Assembly: GCA_947000775.1 (NCBI GenBank)
Contig: CAMQGK010000058.1
Coordinates: 1 to 64,000, forward strand
Length of the DNA stretch: 64,000 nt
Direction: 5' to 3'
From: Pterois miles
Taxonomy: Eukaryota > Chordata > Actinopteri > Perciformes > Scorpaenidae
How positions within the stretch are numbered: position 1 is the stretch's first letter; every line of letters begins with the position of its first letter. Below are positions 10,243 through 23,135 of this stretch, one piece after another. A program made the translations under genes and the position numbers. The notes under the pieces are model-generated. The model saw only the letters and a list, made by a program, of their open reading frames with translations. It searched no databases and had not been told where the DNA came from.

Positions 10243-12144
10243 ATGGACACTGGCTGGACTACGGTGCGGTATGGCCGACGACGCCACCGCAATTATCAGC
10301 CAAAAGGGGACCAGGGGTATGGGGAGTCATATGGGTGGAAGGCCAGCGCTCCCCCTTTCTCCTTCAGGAGACGGGATAATTATTTCCCCTATCCCTGCCG
10401 GCCAGCGCCTCCCCTTTTCATTCCCGATACACCGGTCCCCAGTCACGCTCATATGCAGCAGTGGCACGTCAGTTTAACCCAAGACCGGTACGGAGATGGG
10501 TTTCCCCACGGGGAAGAGAGCCAGAGGTCAGACGCCAGCCAGCTGACCCTCAGTTTGGGAGGCTGGTTCGCAAATTACATGCGGTGATTAAAACCATACA
10601 TCACCTGCAAAATGTGGCCATTAAACCTGGCAAGCCAGAGCCCCGTATGATCTCCAGGATGGTGAAAACCCTGACTGAAATGATCAGACCAGCTGTTCCC
10701 ACACAGCGTACAGCTGATCTGATCATGGGAAATGCAAAAAAATTGGGGTCATAATACTTACCTGATCCTTATGGAGCACTATGAAGCAGGCCTTGAGGCT
10801 CTGCTGGGGGAACTCTCTGCCCTTCTCACCCCAGACTGGAAAACAGCGTTTGATGTGGCTGTTCGTTAGGCCAAAAGAAACCTGCCTCGCATCACACAGG
10901 ATGTGATTGATCACGCTCAGGCAGTGATCACAGCCCGTTTGCTGCTAGGGGCCCAACACAGGCCCAGCCTCTGCAGCAGCCTGCATTCACAGGACAGGCT
11001 GTAATTACACAGCCAATACAGGCCCAGGTTCCGCAGCAGACTGCGGTGACCATGCAGGCCCAGCTTTCACAGCCCACACAGGCTCAGGTTCCTCAGCAGA
11101 CTGTGAGTGACTGAACAAACTGCAGCTACACAGCCCACACAGGCTCAGGTTCCACAACAGACTGCCAGGTCTACACAGACCCAGTCTCCACAACAACCTT
11201 GGGCCCAGAGTTCTCCATATGCAGAACCCCCACGTGTGGAGCCCCCTAGTGTTAGTCCCCCCAAAGAGCGCAGGGAGCCACGAACCAGCCTCAGGAGAAC
11301 CAGAGGGGTGGTTCTCACGGACGAAAACTCCCTTCAAAATATTGAAGAGGAGGAAGAGGAGAACATGAGAGTTATAGTGGAACCCCCCATCTATAAACCT
11401 CTTCATGACTCCACACTCGAAGAGCTTGGGAAACTCTTTGATGAGATTGACGCAGAGGCTGAGGAGGGAGAAAACTGAAGCCCAGGTTGCTCAGACCTCA
11501 ACCCTCATTACGGCTCAGGTTCATCATGAGGGCTCCTCAGATGAGGACATTTTTGAGGACTCCTTTGACCGATTCACATCTCAGGAACCTGAACGGTTCA
11601 TGGTGCACAGACACCCCCACCACCCAGAAAAATTAACGGAGTGGAATTTGGAAGTCCACAAGAGGTTCCTCATCATGGGGACTCTAATCTTTGCAAACTG
11701 CCGGCCTTTTTCAACAAAGATCTCCAAATAGACAGTTTCCCAGGCAGCCATTTTCGCCATGGCCAGGCCATAATGGAGAAAACTGTTCCACCTGGGGATC
11801 TCATAGTGGAAAAGGTGGTGCTGTCATTTGGTATTAACAGCAGGAGCAACAGACCGAGGGACACTACAATTAAAAATCTGCAGGGGGCGCTGAGGGCAAC
11901 CAGACGCAAATTCCCTTATGCAGAGATTTGGATCCCTCTGGTCAACTTCTCTTCTGAGCTCCCAGAAGAAGAGAAGACAAACCTCCACATTCTAAATGAC
12001 CACATTGAAAAGAACATGCCCTTCATCCCTCTCTTACCAGACGACAAGTTTCAAACTGAGGTCGATGATGTGCACTGGACGGCGGAGACAGGAAGCGCCA
12101 TCTTTGACCACTGGATGGCGTTTTTAAACTCCAGCTCCCCCTGA
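10243..12144 (+). pseudogene. ORF1 of A2, frameshifted
   Basis: Same architecture as A1 ORF1. Lesions are the C-run loss near 10408, an extra A near 10742, a Trp-to-stop change (TAG) near 10867, an insertion near 11104 and an extra base near 11470. One lesion near 11675 changes the segment just before the GDSN box. The SGNH part is open to the stop at 12144. The acidic linker is clear in the segment 11107-11478. Confidence 0.85.
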
Positions 12145-12192
12145 ATCTGGGACAGGAGGGGGTCGATGGACCACGGTCCTGCCACGGTCAGG

Positions 12193-14350
12193 ATGTGGTG
12201 GTTCTGGCAAAAAACTTTACATTAACCAGACCACAGCATCACCTCTTGACTAGAGGATTATCCTTTATTTCCACCCTAGATATGAGGCAGAAATCAAAAG
12301 ATGCAGCTCCAATTGGACATTCAAAATTACCATCGGAAAATCAAATTGGCAAGTTACTTTAAAAATTCTAATAAAAACAAACACTACCGTTCATTGGTCC
12401 TTCCAATTGGACACCAGCATTGGAAGAGTTGCCACCTGAAATTAAAAACTTAATTCATGAGGATCAGAAAACATTTAAAAATCACTATAAATTCATTCAA
12501 GAAAAAAACAATCTCACATTAGAAGAGGCCAAGGCCTTACGAGAGCTGAAAAATATTAAACATATAGTTATCAAGCCAGCTGATAAAGGTTCTGCTGTAG
12601 TGATTATGAGCAGAGAACAGTATATTTTTGAGGTAGAACGGCAACTCAATGATACCAATTATTATAGAAAATTAGATAAACCTATGTATACCGATACTAT
12701 TCCAATGATATCTGAAATTATAAATATATTAAAAAAGAAAAAATTCATCAATGCAAAACAAAAACAATACTTAATTGGAAACTCTCAGCCGAGAGAAAGA
12801 AGATTTTATATTCTGCCCAAAATTCATAAAGAACCTGAGAAATGGACCATTCCATTTGAAATCCCCCAGGAAGACCAATTGTCTCTGATTGTGGGAGTGA
12901 GACATATCTCACAGCAGAATTTTTGGATTATTATCTAAATCCCTTGTCCATCAAGCACCCTGCTTATGTCAGGGATACTTACCATTTCATAGACACGGTA
13001 AAAATGTTACGGATCCCGACAGATTTTTTCTTCTTCTCCATGGATGTAGATAATTTATACACTAATATTCCAATTGCAGCTGGTATTCAATGCGTTAAAA
13101 AGACTTTTGAAAAATTTCCTGACCCAAAACGGCCAGATGAAGAACTTTTGAAATTATTGGAAATTAATTTAACCTGAAATGATTTTGTATTTAATGAAAA
13201 ATTCTACTTACAGATTAAAGGAACGGCCATGGGCAAGAAATTTGCTCCGGCCTATGCTAATATTTTCATGGCCAATTGGGAAGAACAGGCATTTTTAAAA
13301 TTAAACAAGAAACCAGCATATTATCTACGGTACTTAGATGATATATGGGGAATCTGGGAGGGATCCGAACATGAATTTGCAGAATTTGTTGAAATCCTGA
13401 ACTCCCATGACCCATCTATCAGGCTTAAAACGATGCTGAATAAACAATCTATAGATTTCTTGGACACTACAGTTTTTAAAGGGCCGGATTTTTCATCCGA
13501 ATTTAAATTAGACGTTAAAGTTTTCTTCAAAAAAACAGATACGCATGCACTCCTGCACAAACAAAGTTTTCATCCCAAACACACTTTTCGTGGGATTGTA
13601 AAGTCACAAATCCTTCGATTTAAACGGATCTGTACAAGGGAAAGTGACTTCTTAGAAGCAGTAAAAACCCTCTTTAAAGCCCTACGTAAAAGGGGATACT
13701 GCAGGACATTTTTAAGAAATTGTCTTAAAACATTTTTAGAGAGGAAGGAAAGGGATAAGGGGAATGCCATTCCCCTCATAACCACATTCTCCTCTATCAG
13801 TAAGCTAATTAATGGAAAACTCAAAAATAATTTGGAACACATATTGGGCCCTAATATAACTGGTCCAAATATGGAAATTGTTTCTGCATACAGGAGGAAC
13901 AAAAGCTTGTTAGATTTATTGGTACAGGCTAAATTACCAACATTAAAGATCCATAAACCTCTGCCACTCGAGCCCCAATTCAGTAGGCTGAATTTTATCC
14001 GGAACAATAAAGATAAAACATTAGTCAGAATCCCACAAAAATTTAGCCCACAAAGTAAGAATTGTGTGTATATTATTTATTGCACCAAGTGCAAACTACA
14101 ATATGTGGGGGAAACAAAAACTCTTTATCAACACGAATGAATCAACACAGATATTGTATTAGGAACAAAAAAAGATATGGACTTACCTTTGGTGCAGCAT
14201 TTTTCATTTCATGGCCTGCCAGCCTTAAGGGTAGCAGGCTTGGAAAAGAATTTTGGCTGGACGGACTGTCAAAGGGAAAAGAGGGAAAGATTTTGGATTT
14301 ATTTATTAGGCACTACAGTCCCTTCAGGATTAAATATTAGAAATAAGTAA
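12193..14350 (+). pseudogene. ORF2 of A2: reverse transcriptase plus GIY-YIG, frameshifted with a stop
   Basis: Starts at ATG 12193 by homology to A3. 12420-12938 covers the N-terminal reverse transcriptase motifs (KPADKGSAVVIM, LPKIHK) and ends after a one-base loss in the C-run near 12868. 12923-13177 includes FFSMDVDNLYTNI but ends at a CGA-to-TGA stop (13175-13177), a typical CpG transition. 13229-14140 holds KGTAMGKKFAPAYANIF and YLDD. A missing A near 14118 then shifts the GIY-YIG domain into another frame. The expected stop is TAA 14348-14350. Confidence 0.88.
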
Positions 14351-14401
14351 TTAATTATATTGTAATAGATAATTAGGCTATATTTTTTATCCTGATTGTA
14401 G

Positions 14402-14659
14402 TCCTAACCTAACCACAACCCTAACCTCAACCCTAACCCTAACCCTAAGGCCAACCCTAAACCCTAACCCTAACCCTAACCCTAAGGCTAACCCTAAACC
14501 CTAACCCTAACCCTAACCCTAAGGCTAACCCTAAACCCTAACCCTAAGGCTAACCCTAAACCCTAACCCTACCCCTAACCCTAAGGCTAACCCTAAACCC
14601 TAACCCTAACCCTAACCATAACCCTAAACTTAACCCCTAACCCTAACCTTAACCCAGAG

Positions 14660-14695
<36 letters not shown>

Positions 14696-15039
14696 GCCTA
14701 ACCCTAAGCCCTAACCCTAACCTTAAGCCTAATCCCAACCCTAAACTTAACCCCTAACCCTAACCTTAACTCTGAGCCTAAACCTAACCCTAACCTTAAG
14801 CCCTAACCATAACCTTAAAACCTGACCCTAACCCTAACCTTAAGCCTAACCCTAACCTTAACTCCTAACCCTAACCTTAACCCTAAGCCTAACCCTAACC
14901 TCAAGCCCTAACCCTAACCTTAAGCCCTGACCCTAACCCTAACCCAACCCTAACCCTAATCCTAACCTTAAGCCCTAACCCTAATCCCAACCCTAACCCT
15001 AACCTTAAGCCCTAACCCTAACCTTAACTATAACCCTAA
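14402..15039. repeat. CCCTAA telomeric block at the 3' side of A2
   Basis: Same structure as the A1 block, including the 37-bp higher-order repeat, with one shortened repeat. Followed directly by A3. Confidence 0.92.
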
Positions 15040-15079
15040 TCTGGATCACTACTGGGTATGTACACTATCAAAACAAAAA

Positions 15080-15700
15080 ATATATACGGAATAGCGGATA
15101 CGAAAAGGGGTAAAAATGCCTTAAAATGTTAAAAAAATGCCTTAAAATACACTTAAAAATAACACTAATTTAATTATATTTCATTCTAAAGACGTACACA
15201 ATCCAGACAGATAGAATAAATATCATACTGGGCTTATATAGGGATAAGAAGGTCTTACTACATTATAATTCGGTTAAAAATGCTTTAAAAACGATAAAAA
15301 AATACTTACCTGCTATATTACATACTTACCTGCTACATTATATACTTACCTGCTATATTACATTTCCTTTAGAATACAAAAACAACTCATATAGATGGAA
15401 TAAATATTATATTCAGCCACAAATTGGGATAAAAAGTTATAATTCATAACTAAATTATATATACCAAGGAGTGAAAAATACCTTAATATATTAATAAATA
15501 CTTACCTGTTATTTTAACCTAAATACATCTCATAAAAAATACACATACAATTCATACAGACAGAATAAATATCACATTTAGACATATATAGAGATAAAAG
15601 GTTTAAAACAGCATCATAGTTCATAAATAACTTATATATAAATATATAGGATTACAACTTCATTATAGGATTATATTTCATCTAAATTATAAGGACTTCT
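15080..15700. other. AT-rich leader of A3
   Basis: No gene. Conserves the 20-bp triplet (about 15302-15361) and the isolated ACTTACCTG near 15501. Confidence 0.75.
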
Positions 15701-15778
15701 ATGTGATTAAAATAAAAAGAATAGAAATAAAACCACATTATCTGATAGAGAAAGCCACCAGACAGCTGGATACGGACA

Positions 15779-15828
15779 GGACATGTCCAGACATGCCCCA
15801 GGGGGCGGAGCTTCTGGCTCTATATAAG
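15779..15828 (+). promoter_or_regulatory. A3 promoter: p53-type element, GC box, TATA box
   Basis: Perfect abutting p53 half-sites at 15779-15788 and 15789-15798, GC box GGGGGCGGAG at 15801-15810, TATATAAG at 15821-15828. Unchanged relative to A1. Confidence 0.8.
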
Positions 15829-15913
15829 AGAGAGGAGGCAGACAGAGAGCCCCATTCTCTCACTCACCTTCACAGAGCCAGTTGCTACCTTTTCACAGCC
15901 AGTCTGCGTGTCT

Positions 15914-15974
15914 TAGTGTGCCGTACACCTGAAGAAGGTCCATTAGGACTGAAACGTTGTGTTGTGGCACACTA
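15914..15974 (+). ncRNA. Type I hammerhead ribozyme (A3)
   Basis: Same core and stems as in A1: CTGAAGA 15929-15935, GAAA 15951-15954, predicted cleavage after U15963. Confidence 0.8.
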
Positions 15975-16143
15975 TTTTTCGCTTTATTATTATTATATAT
16001 AAAATAGACATATTTTATTTTATTTTATTATTTTTTTATTTCTTATTTTATTTTATTTATCACTGGTTTATCCTTCCCTGTGAGGAAGCGCCCTAAGTTG
16101 TTTGTTTATTTTATTTTATTTTATTCATTAATAAGGTCCACTC

Positions 16144-16847
16144 ATGGACACTGGCTGGACTACGGTGCGGCATGGCCGCCTACGCCACCGCAATTATCAG
16201 CCAAAAGGGGACCAGGGGTATGGGGAGTCATATGGGTGGAAGGCCAGCGCTCCCCCTTTCTCCTTCAGGAGACGGGATAATTATTTCCCCTATCCTAGCC
16301 GGCCAGCGCCTCCCCCTTTTCATTCCCGATACACCGGTCCCCAGTCACGCTCATATGCAGCAGTGGCACGTCAGTTTAACCCAAGACCGGTACGGAGATG
16401 GGTTTCCCCACGGGGAAGGGAGAGCCAGAGGTCAGACGCCAGCCAGCTGACCCTCAGTTTGGGAGGCTGGTTCGCAAATTACATGCGGTGATTAAAACCA
16501 TACATCACCTGCAAAATGTGGCCTTAAACCTGGCAAGCCAGAGCCCCGTATGATCTCCAGGATGGTGAAAACCCTGACTGAAATGATCAGACCAGCTGTT
16601 CCCACACAGCGTACAGCTGATCTGATCATGGGAAATGCAAAAAATTGGGGTCATAATACTTACCTGATCCTTATGGAGCACTATGAAGCAGGCCTTGAGG
16701 CTCTGCTAGGGGAACTCTCTGCCCTTCTCACCCCAGACTGGAAAACAGCGTTTGATGTGGCTGTTCGTTGGGCCAAAGAAACCTGCCTCGCATCACACAG
16801 GATGTGATTGATCACGCTCAGGCAGTGATCACAGCCCGTTTTGCTGC

Positions 16848-16946
<99 letters not shown>

Positions 16947-18142
16947 GGGCCCAGCACAGGCCCAGCCTCTGCAGCAGCCTGCATTCACGGGACAGGCTGT
17001 AATTACACAGCCAATACAGGCCCAGGTTCCGCAGCAGACTGCGGTGACCATGCAGGCCCAGCTTTCACAGCCCACACAGGCTCAGGTTCCTCAGCAGACT
17101 GTAGTGACTGAACAAACTGCAGCTACACAGCCCACACAGGCTCAGGTTCCACAACAGACTGCCAGGTCTACACAGACCCAGTCTCCACAACAACCTTGGG
17201 CCCAGAGTTCTCCATATGCAGAACCCCCACGTGTGGAGCCCCCTAGTGTTAGTCCCCCCCAAAGAGCGCAGGGAGCCACGAACCAGCCTCAGGAGAACCA
17301 GAGGGGTGGTTCTCACGGACGAAAACTCCCTTCAAAATATTGAAGAGGAGGAAGAGGAGAACATGAGAGTTATAGTGGAACCCCCCATCTATAAACCTCT
17401 TCATGACTCCACACTCGAAGAGCTTGGGAAACTCTTTGATGAGATTGACGCAGAGGCTGAGGAGGGAGAAATCTAAAGCCCAGGTTGCTCAGACCTCAAC
17501 CCTCATTACGGCTCAGGTTCATCATGAGGGCTCCTCAGATGAGGACATTTTGAGGACTCCTTTGACCGATTCACATCTCAGGAACCTGAACGGTTCATGG
17601 TGCACAGACACCCCCACCACCCAGAAAAAATTAACGGAGTGGAATTTGGAAGTCCACAAGAGGTTCCTCATCATCGGGGACTCTAATCTTTGCAAACTGC
17701 GGCCTTTTTCAACAAAGATCTCCAAATAGACAGTTTCCCAGGCAGCCATTTTCGCCATGGCCAGGCCATAATGGAGAAAACTGTTCCACCTGGGGATCTC
17801 ATAGTGGAAAAGGTGGTGCTGTCATTTGGTATTAACAGCAGGAGCAACAGACCGAGGGACACTACAATTAAAAATCTGCAGGGGGCGCTGAGGGCAACCA
17901 GACGCAAATTCCCTTATGCAGAGATTTGGATCCCTCTGGTCAGCTTCTCTTCTGAGCTCCCAGAAGAAGAGAAGACAAACCTCCACATTCTAAATGACCA
18001 CATTGAAAAGAACATGCCCTTCATCCCTCTCTTACCAGACGACAAGTTTCAAACTGAGGTCGATGATGTGCACTGGACGGCGGAGACAGGAAGCGCCATC
18101 TTTGACCACTGGATGGCGTTTTTAAACTCCAGCTCCCCCTGA
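16144..18142 (+). pseudogene. ORF1 of A3, frameshifted, with poly-C insertion
   Basis: Starts MDTGWTTV at 16144. Unlike A1 and A2, the C-run near 16315 is one base longer, so the N-terminal region reads on into the VARQFNPRPVRRW stretch; this shows the ancestral start. Later lesions include changes near 16420 and 16522, a base loss near 16775, the C-run at 16849-16944, a stop near 17474 and base losses near 17550 and 17700. The SGNH region (GDSN, GIN, DVHW) is recognisable and open from 17690 to the stop at 18142. Confidence 0.85.
16849..16944 (+). repeat. 96-base poly-C tract inside A3 ORF1
   Basis: An uninterrupted run of 96 C, followed by GGGGG, where A1 and A2 have only a short AGGGG. 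It could be a homopolymer expansion next to a pre-existing G/C-rich site, or an assembly or sequencing artefact. Confidence 0.9.
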
Positions 18143-18192
18143 ATCTGGGACAGGAGGGGGTCGATGGACCACGGTCCTGCCACGGTCAGGAT

Positions 18193-20368
18193 GTGGTGGT
18201 TCTGGCAAAAAACTTTACATTAACCAGACCACAGCATCACCTCTTGACTAGAGGATTATCCTTTATTTCCACCCTAGATATAGGCAGAAATCAAAAGATG
18301 CAGCTCCAATTGGACATTCAAAATTACCATCGGAAAATCAAATTGGCAAGTTACTTTAAAAATTCTAATAAAAACAAACACTTACCGTTCATTGGTCCTT
18401 CCAATTGGACACCAGCATTGGAAGAGTTGCCACCTGAAATTAAAAACTTAATTCATGAGGATCAGAAAACATTTAAAAATCACTATAAATTCATTCAAGA
18501 AAAAAACAATCTCACATTAGAAGAGGCCAAGGCCTTACAGAGAGCTGAAAAATATTAAACATATAGTTATCAAGCCAGCTGATAAAGGTTCTGCTGTAGT
18601 GATTATGAGCAGAGAACAGTATATTTTTGAGGTAGAACTGCAACTCAATGATACCAAGTATTATAGAAAATTAGATAAACCCTATGTATATCGATACTAT
18701 TCCAATGATATCTGAAATTATAAAATATATTAAAAAAGAAAAAATTCATCAATGTAAAACAAAAACAATCTTCTAATTGGAAACTCTCAGCCGAGAGAAA
18801 GAAGATTTTATATTCTGCCCAAAATTCATAAAGAACACAGAGAACTGGACTATTCCATTTGAAATCCCCCAGGGAAGACCAATTGTCTCTGATTGTAGGA
18901 GTTAGACATATCTCACAGCAGAATTTTTGGATTATTACCTAAATCCCTTGTCCATCAAGCACCTGCTTATGTCAGGGATACTTACCATTTCATAGACACG
19001 GTAAAAATGTTACGGATCCCGACAGATTTTTTTTCTTCTTCTCCATGGATGTAGATAATTTATAAACTAATATTCCAATTGCAGCTGGTATTCAATGCGT
19101 TAAAAAGACTTTTGAAAAAATTTCCTGACCCAAAACGGCCAGATGAAGAACTTTTGAAATTATTGGAAATTAATTCAACTTGAAATGATTTTGTATTTAA
19201 TGAAAAATTCTGCCCACAGATTAAAGGGAACGGCCAAGGGCAAGAAATTTGCTCCGGCCCATGCCAATATTTTCATGGGAAATTGGGAAGAACAGGCATT
19301 TTTAAAATTAAACAAGAAAGCAGCATATTATCTACGGTACTTAGATGATATATGGTAATCTGGGAGGGATCCGAACATGAATTTGCAGAATTTGTTGAAA
19401 TCCTGAACTCCCATGACCCATCTATCAGGCTTAAAACGATGCAGAATAAACAATCTATAGATTTCCTGGACACTACAGTTTTTTAAGGGCCGGATTTTTC
19501 ATCCGAATTTAAATAAGAATTTAAAGTTTTCTTCAAAAAAACAGATACGCATGCACTCCTGCACAAACAAAGCTTTCAGCTCCCAAACACACTTTTCGTG
19601 GGATTTAAAGTCACAAATCTCCTTGATTTAAACGGATCTGTACAAGGGAAAGTGACTTCTTAGAAGCAGTAAAAAACCTCTTTTAAAGCCCTACGTAAAA
19701 GGGGATACTGCAGGACATTTTTAAGAAATTGTCTTAAAATATTTTTAGAGAGGAAGGAAGGGATAAGGGGAATGCCATTCCCTCCATAACCACATTCTCC
19801 TCTATCAGTAAGCTAATTAATGGAAAACTCAAAAATAATTTGGAACACATATTGGGCCCTAATATAACACATTTAAATATGGATACAGGCACTGCATACT
19901 TAGGAGGAACAAAAAGCTTGTTAGATTTATTGGTACAGGCTAAATTACCAACATTAAAGATCCATAAACCTCTGCCACTCGAGCCCCAATTCAGTAGGCT
20001 GAATTTTATCCGGAACAATAAAGATAAAACATTAGTCAGAATCCCACAAAAATTTAGCCCACCAAAGTAAGAATTGTGTGTATATTATTTATTGCACCAA
20101 GTGCAAACTAACAATATGTGGGGAAAACAAAAAGCTCTTTATCAACACGAATGAATCAACACAGATATTGTATTAGGAAGAAAAAAGATATGGACTTACC
20201 TTTGGCTTCCGCTTATTTTTCATTTCTGGCCTGCCAGCCTTAAGGGTAGCAGGCTTGAAAAAGAATTGTTTAGCTGAACGGACTGTCAAAAGAAAAAGGA
20301 GGGAAAGATTTTGGATTTATTTATTAGGCACTACAGTCCTTTGAGGATTAGATATTAGAAATAAGTAA
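18193..20368 (+). pseudogene. ORF2 of A3: decayed reverse transcriptase plus GIY-YIG
   Basis: ATG 18193 opens the cleanest view of the family A N-terminus (MVVLAKNFTLTRP), aligning with the family B start. The frame stays open to 18558. Beyond that there are dozens of substitutions and indels: the YLDD box survives near 19340, but the frame is lost repeatedly. A GIY-YIG-like segment remains recognisable at about 20070-20368. Expected stop is TAA 20366-20368. Clearly dead. Confidence 0.85.
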
Positions 20369-20420
20369 TTAATTATATTGTAATAGATAATTAGGCTATA
20401 TTTTTTATCCTGATTGTAGT

Positions 20421-20684
20421 CCTAACCCTAACCACAACCCTAACCTCAGCCTAACCCCCACCCTAAGGCTAACCCTAAACCCTAACCCTAACCCTAACCC
20501 TAAGGCTAAACTCCTAAACCCCAACCCTAACCCTAACCCTAAGGCTAACCCTAAACCCTAACCCTAAGGCTAACCCTAAACCCTAACCCTAACCCTAACC
20601 CCAAGGCTAACCCTAAACCCTAACCCTAACCCTAACCATAACCCTAAACTTAACCCCTAACCCTAACCTCAACTCCAGAGCCCC

Positions 20685-20716
<32 letters not shown>

Positions 20717-21062
20717 GCCTAACCCTAAGCCCTAACCCTAACCTTAAGCCTAATCCTAACCCTAAACTTAACCCCTAACCCCAACCTCAACTCTGAGCCT
20801 AAACCTAACCCTAACCGCAAGCCCCAACCATAACCTTAAAACCTGACCCTAACCCTAACCTTAAGCCTAACCCTAACCTTAACTCCAAACCAAAACCCCA
20901 ACCCCCAAGCCTAACCCTAAATCTCAAGCCCTAACCCTAACCTTAAGCCCTGACCCTAACCCTAACCCAACCCTAACCCTAATCCTAACCTTAAGCCCTA
21001 ACCCTAATCCCAACCCTAACCCTAACCTTAAGCCTTAACCCTAACCTTAACTATAACCCTAA
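20421..21062. repeat. CCCTAA telomeric block at the 3' side of A3
   Basis: Same layout as the A1 and A2 blocks with more point changes (AACCCCAACC, CTCAACTCC variants). Confidence 0.9.
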
Positions 21063-21743
21063 TCTGGATCACTACTGGGTATGTACACTATCAAAACAAA
21101 AAATATATACGAAATGGCGGATACGAAAAGGGGTAAAAATGCCTTAAAATGTTAAAAAAATGCCTTAAAATACATCAAAAAATAACACTAATTTAATTAT
21201 ATTTCATTCTTCTAAAGACGTACACAATCCAGACAGATAGAATAAATATCATACTGGGCTTATATAGGGATAAGAAGGTCTTACTACATTATAATTCCGG
21301 TTAAAAATGCTTAAAAACGATAAAAAAATACTTAACTGCTATATTACATACTTACCTGCTAAGCATTATATACTTACCTGCTATATTACATTTCCTTTAA
21401 AATACAAAAACAACTCATATAGATGGAATAAATATTTTATTCAGCCACAAATTGGGATAAAAAGTTATAATTCATAACTAAATTATACATACCAAGGGTG
21501 AAAAATACCTTAATATATTAATAAATACTTACTCGTTATTTTAACCTAAATACATCTCATAAAAAATACACATACAATTCATACAAAGACAGAATAAATA
21601 TCACATTTAGACATATATAGAGATAAAAGGTTTAAAACAGCATCATAGTTCATAAATAACTTATATATAAATATATAGTAGATTACAACTTCATTATAGG
21701 ATTATATTTCATCTAAATTATAAGGACTTCTATGTGATTAAAG
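21063..21743 (+). mobile_element. Truncated family A copy A4 (leader only)
   Basis: Contains the AT-rich leader including the 20-bp repeats (one altered to ACTTAACTG). It stops abruptly after GTGATTAAA, about 70 bases before the p53/TATA promoter position, where the CCCTGG array begins. There is no coding region. Confidence 0.9.
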
Positions 21744-23135
21744 GCCTGGCCCTGGCCTGGCCCTGGCCCTGGCCCTGGCCCTGGCCCTGGCCTGGCCTGG
21801 CCCTGGCCCTGGCCCTGGCCTGGCCCTGGCCCTGGCCCTGGCCTGGCCCTGGCCCTGGCCTGGCCCTGGCCCTGGCCTGGCCCTGGCCCTGGCCCTGGCC
21901 TGGCCTGGCCCTGGCCCTGGCCCTGGCCCTGGCCCTGGCCCTGGCCCTGGCCCTGGCCCTGGCCCTGGCCCTGGCCCTGGCCCTGGCCCTGGCCCTGGCC
22001 CTGGCCCTGGCCCTGGCCCTGGCCCTGGCCCTGGCCCTGGCCCTGGCCCTGGCCCTGGCCCTGGCCCTGGCCCTGGCCTGGCCTGGCCCTGGCCCTGGCC
22101 CTGGCCTGGCCTGGCCCTGGCCCTGGCCCTGGCCCTGGCCTGGCCCTGGCCTGGCCTGGCCCTGGCCCTGGCCCTGGCCTGGCCCTGGCCCTGGCCCTGG
22201 CCCTGGCCTGGCCTGGCCCTGGCCTGGCCCTGGCCCTGGCCTGGCCTGGCCTGGCCTGGCCTGGCCCTGGCCCTGGCCTGGCCTGGCCCTGGCCTGGCCC
22301 TGGCCCTGGCCCTGGCCCTGGCCCTGGCCTGGCCTGGCCTGGCCTGGCCCTGGCCCTGGCCCTGGCCCTGGCCCTGGCCTGGCCTGGCCCTGGCCCTGGC
22401 CCTGGCCTGGCCTGGCCCTGGCCTGGCCCTGGCCCTGGGCCCTGGCCCTGGCCCTGGCCCTGGCCCTGGCCCTGGCCCTGGCCCTGGCCCTGGCCCTGGC
22501 CCTGGCCCTGGCCCTGGCCCTGGCCCTGGCCCTGGCCCTGGCCTGGCCCTGGCCTGGCCCTGGCCCTGGCCCTGGCCCTGGCCTGGCCCTGGCCCTGGCC
22601 CTGGCCCTGGCCTGGCCTGGCCCTGGCCCTGGCCCTGGCCCTGGCCCTGGCCTGGCCTGGCCCTGGCCCTGGCCCTGGCCCTGGCCCTGGCCCTGGCCCT
22701 GGCCCTGGCCCTGGCCCTGGCCCTGGCCCTGGCCTGGCCTGGCCCTGGCCCTGGCCTGGCCCTGGCCCTGGCCCTGGCCCTGGCCCTGGCCCTGGCCCTG
22801 GCCCTGGCCTGGCCTGGCCCTGGCCCTGGCCCTGGCCCTGGCCCTGGCCCTGGCCCTGGCCCTGGCCCTGGCCCTGGCCCTGGCCCTGGCCCTGGCCCTG
22901 GCCCTGGCCCTGGCCCTGGCCCTGGCCCTGGCCCTGGCCTGGCCCTGGCCCTGGCCCTGGCCCTGGCCCTGGCCCTGGCCCTGGCCCTGGCCTGGCCTGG
23001 CCTGGCCCTGGCCCTGGCCCTGGCCCTGGCCCTGGCCCTGGCCCTGGCCTGGCCCTGGCCCTGGCCTGGCCTGGCCCTGGCCCTGGCCCTGGCCTGGCCC
23101 TGGCCTGGCCCTGGCCCTGGCCCCTGGCCCTGGCC
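21744..23135. repeat. Second CCCTGG telomere-variant array
   Basis: About 1.4 kb of CCCTGG/CCTGG repeats. The left edge abuts truncated A4 without transition; the right edge passes in one step to CCCTAA at 23136. Long open frames on both strands are only the hexamer read as Leu-Ala, Pro-Trp, Pro-Gly or Ala-Arg dipeptides. Confidence 0.95.

Larger units (their letters stand above)
9123..15039 (+). mobile_element. Penelope-like element, family A, copy A2
   Basis: A 5.92-kb unit with the same order as A1 and very close in sequence. Specific differences include an A-run of 24 (9214-9237) where A1 has 7, and separate frameshifts and stops in both ORFs. Because the lesions differ from A1, the copies decayed or were mis-read independently. 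Confidence 0.9.
15040..21062 (+). mobile_element. Penelope-like element, family A, copy A3
   Basis: A 6.02-kb unit. From 15040 to about 18530 it is nearly identical to A1 and A2. From about 18540 to 20400 it has many substitutions and indels, and it stays moderately diverged to the right. It also carries a 96-base C-run inside ORF1. The change in divergence suggests a mosaic copy or uneven sequence quality. Confidence 0.88.
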
